From positions 1,666 through 7,740 of the forward strand of contig JAUMYR010000024.1 of assembly GCA_030528545.1 (NCBI GenBank): a DNA stretch of 6,075 nucleotides, written 5' to 3'. This DNA is from Propionibacteriaceae bacterium (GTDB lineage Bacteria > Actinomycetota > Actinomycetes > Propionibacteriales > Propionibacteriaceae). A program made the translations under genes and the position numbers. This document shows positions 5,289-6,075 of this stretch, one piece after another; position 1 is the first letter of the stretch, and every line of letters begins with the position of its first letter. Under the pieces are notes generated by a model. That model was not told the origin of the DNA, did not search any database, and was given only the letters and a program-made list of their open reading frames with translations.

Positions 5289-5301
5289 CCAGGTCTCCTG
5301 G
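5289..5301 (+). terminator. Weak hairpin after the DUF4921 gene
   Basis: CCAGG (5289-5293) and CCTGG (5297-5301) form a 5-bp stem with a 3-nt loop, 20 bp after the stop. There is no T-tract. It might partly separate this gene from the lipoprotein gene; the call is weak. Confidence 0.2.
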
Positions 5302-5323
5302 CCTGACAACGAACCGAACGAAT

Positions 5324-5329
5324 AAGGAG
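5324..5329 (+). promoter_or_regulatory. Ribosome binding site of the lipoprotein gene
   Basis: AAGGAG lies 6 nt before the ATG at 5336. It is a strong Shine-Dalgarno and fixes the start. Its presence fits either a leadered transcript or read-through from the DUF4921 gene. Confidence 0.8.
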
Positions 5330-5335
5330 TAGCCC

Positions 5336-6075
5336 ATGAACCGTGTGTCCCTGCCAGCCCTTGCGCTTCTAGCCGCGGCTTCGCTCGGCCTAGCCGCATG
5401 TTCTGGCACTGCCACTCAGGCACCGGGAGCCTCAGCGAGTTCCGCGGCCGCCTCGGCCAAGGCCCCCGCCGGGGATGAGTCCAAGACCACCACGGACGCC
5501 AGCCTGAGCGCCCCCAAGGTGCAGGACAAGCCCTCCGCTCCGCTGAAGTCTCTCCTGCTCACGGGGACTCAGGGTTCCATGAACCTGACCGAATTGCCGG
5601 ATGCCCAGACCAAGCAAGCCGGCGAGCTGGTGGAACAGATCACCTCGAACATCCAGATCGAGCCCGAGAACTGCCGCATCCCCACCCCCAAGGAGGCCAG
5701 CGTCAGCAGCTCCACCGGCGATTTCTCGGTCCTCGTCTCGGTCCATGACGGTCCCGAATACGCCCGGCTGCAACTGGACCACGCCAAGCAGTGCCCGACG
5801 GTCTCCGTTTCGGGACAGACCAAGGCCCAGATCACCAAGAAGGCGGCTCCCGGGCCGCAGCTGCCAGGCCTGGTCAGCTCCGGCACCGTCGAGATCACGA
5901 CCAAACTCGAATCCGTGATCGGAGACCGGAAGCTGAACAGCGAAACCACGAGGATCGTCATCGTGGGCGAGATCCGCGGGCTCTCGGTTTCCGCTATCGC
6001 CTCCTCCCTGGCCGATGAGGCACCCAACAAGGCCGCCGCGGAGGAACTGTTCAAAGCCCAGGTCGAGAAGATCGC
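5336..6075 (+). CDS. Secreted lipoprotein, 3' end outside the window
   Basis: The frame is open from the ATG to the window edge, giving 246 residues without a stop. Residues 1-22 are a lipoprotein signal: Arg3, a hydrophobic core (PALALLAAASLGL), and lipobox LAAC with Cys22 as the lipidated residue after signal peptidase II cleavage. Residues 23-70 are an Ala/Ser/Lys/Pro/Thr linker typical of cell-wall-spanning tethers. A folded domain starts at about 70 (LKSLLLTGTQGSMNLTELPD) and contains only two further cysteines, Cys113 and Cys153, which could form a disulfide. The hydrophobic-start, Cys, Cys layout loosely recalls PknH-type extracellular sensor domains, but I cannot confirm this. Residues 185-212 alternate like beta strands (TVEITTKLESV, TTRIVIVGEI). 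No function is assigned. The Shine-Dalgarno supports the start. Confidence 0.85.
   Translation, partial: MNRVSLPALALLAAASLGLAACSGTATQAPGASASSAAASAKAPAGDESKTTTDASLSAPKVQDKPSAPLKSLLLTGTQGSMNLTELPDAQTKQAGELVEQITSNIQIEPENCRIPTPKEASVSSSTGDFSVLVSVHDGPEYARLQLDHAKQCPTVSVSGQTKAQITKKAAPGPQLPGLVSSGTVEITTKLESVIGDRKLNSETTRIVIVGEIRGLSVSAIASSLADEAPNKAAAEELFKAQVEKI

Noticed and set aside
4537..5415. 292-codon open frame on the minus strand opposite the DUF4921 gene
   Set aside because: It is antisense to a gene with clear family motifs, has no Shine-Dalgarno or promoter I can see, and its translation has no recognisable domain. Long antisense frames are expected at this GC content.

Overview
The window is GC-rich, densely coding DNA from an actinobacterium. 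The evidence is the UPRTase subtype, the DUF3151 and tRNA-adenosine-deaminase-associated families (both essentially actinobacterial), a ThrE-type exporter, the DUF4921 family, and several genes that start with no Shine-Dalgarno but sit directly behind a TANNNT box. Propionibacteriaceae or a relative would fit, but that is a guess. The backbone is ordinary chromosome. I see no transposase, phage, toxin or cas gene.

Layout, left to right. (1) 5-586, minus: acidic tRNA-adenosine-deaminase-associated protein; tadA would be expected just beyond the left edge. (2) 701-1348, plus: upp (uracil phosphoribosyltransferase), divergent from (1). (3) 1372-1857, minus: DUF3151 protein, convergent with upp across a 23-bp gap holding a GC hairpin. 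(4) 1858-2093: divergent intergenic region with two inverted repeats and leaderless-type promoters facing both ways. (5) 2094-3491, plus: ThrE-type threonine/serine exporter, followed by an 8-bp hairpin that probably terminates it. (6) 3492-3870: a 379-bp gene-free stretch. It holds the terminator hairpin, a degenerate repeat array with a 61-62-bp period, and the promoter of the next gene. (7) 3871-5268, plus: DUF4921 / GalT-like nucleotidyl-transfer protein with a HIT-type histidine motif and a low-complexity insertion. (8) 5336 to the window end, plus: N-terminal 246 residues of a lipoprotein, cut by the edge.

The genes do not form one pathway: they are tRNA modification support, pyrimidine salvage, amino-acid export, an uncharacterised nucleotide/sugar-phosphate enzyme and a surface lipoprotein. 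The most unusual item is the array in 3532-3805. Two copies of a 29-bp stem-loop repeat (26/29 identical) lie exactly 61 bp apart, and weaker copies sit in register on both sides. Unit length, spacing and sequence character resemble a decayed, cas-less type I-E CRISPR array; a tandem stem-loop family is the main alternative. The second pattern of note is the recurrent 6-8-nt distance between a TANNNT-like box and the start codon at four genes, which suggests leaderless transcripts.
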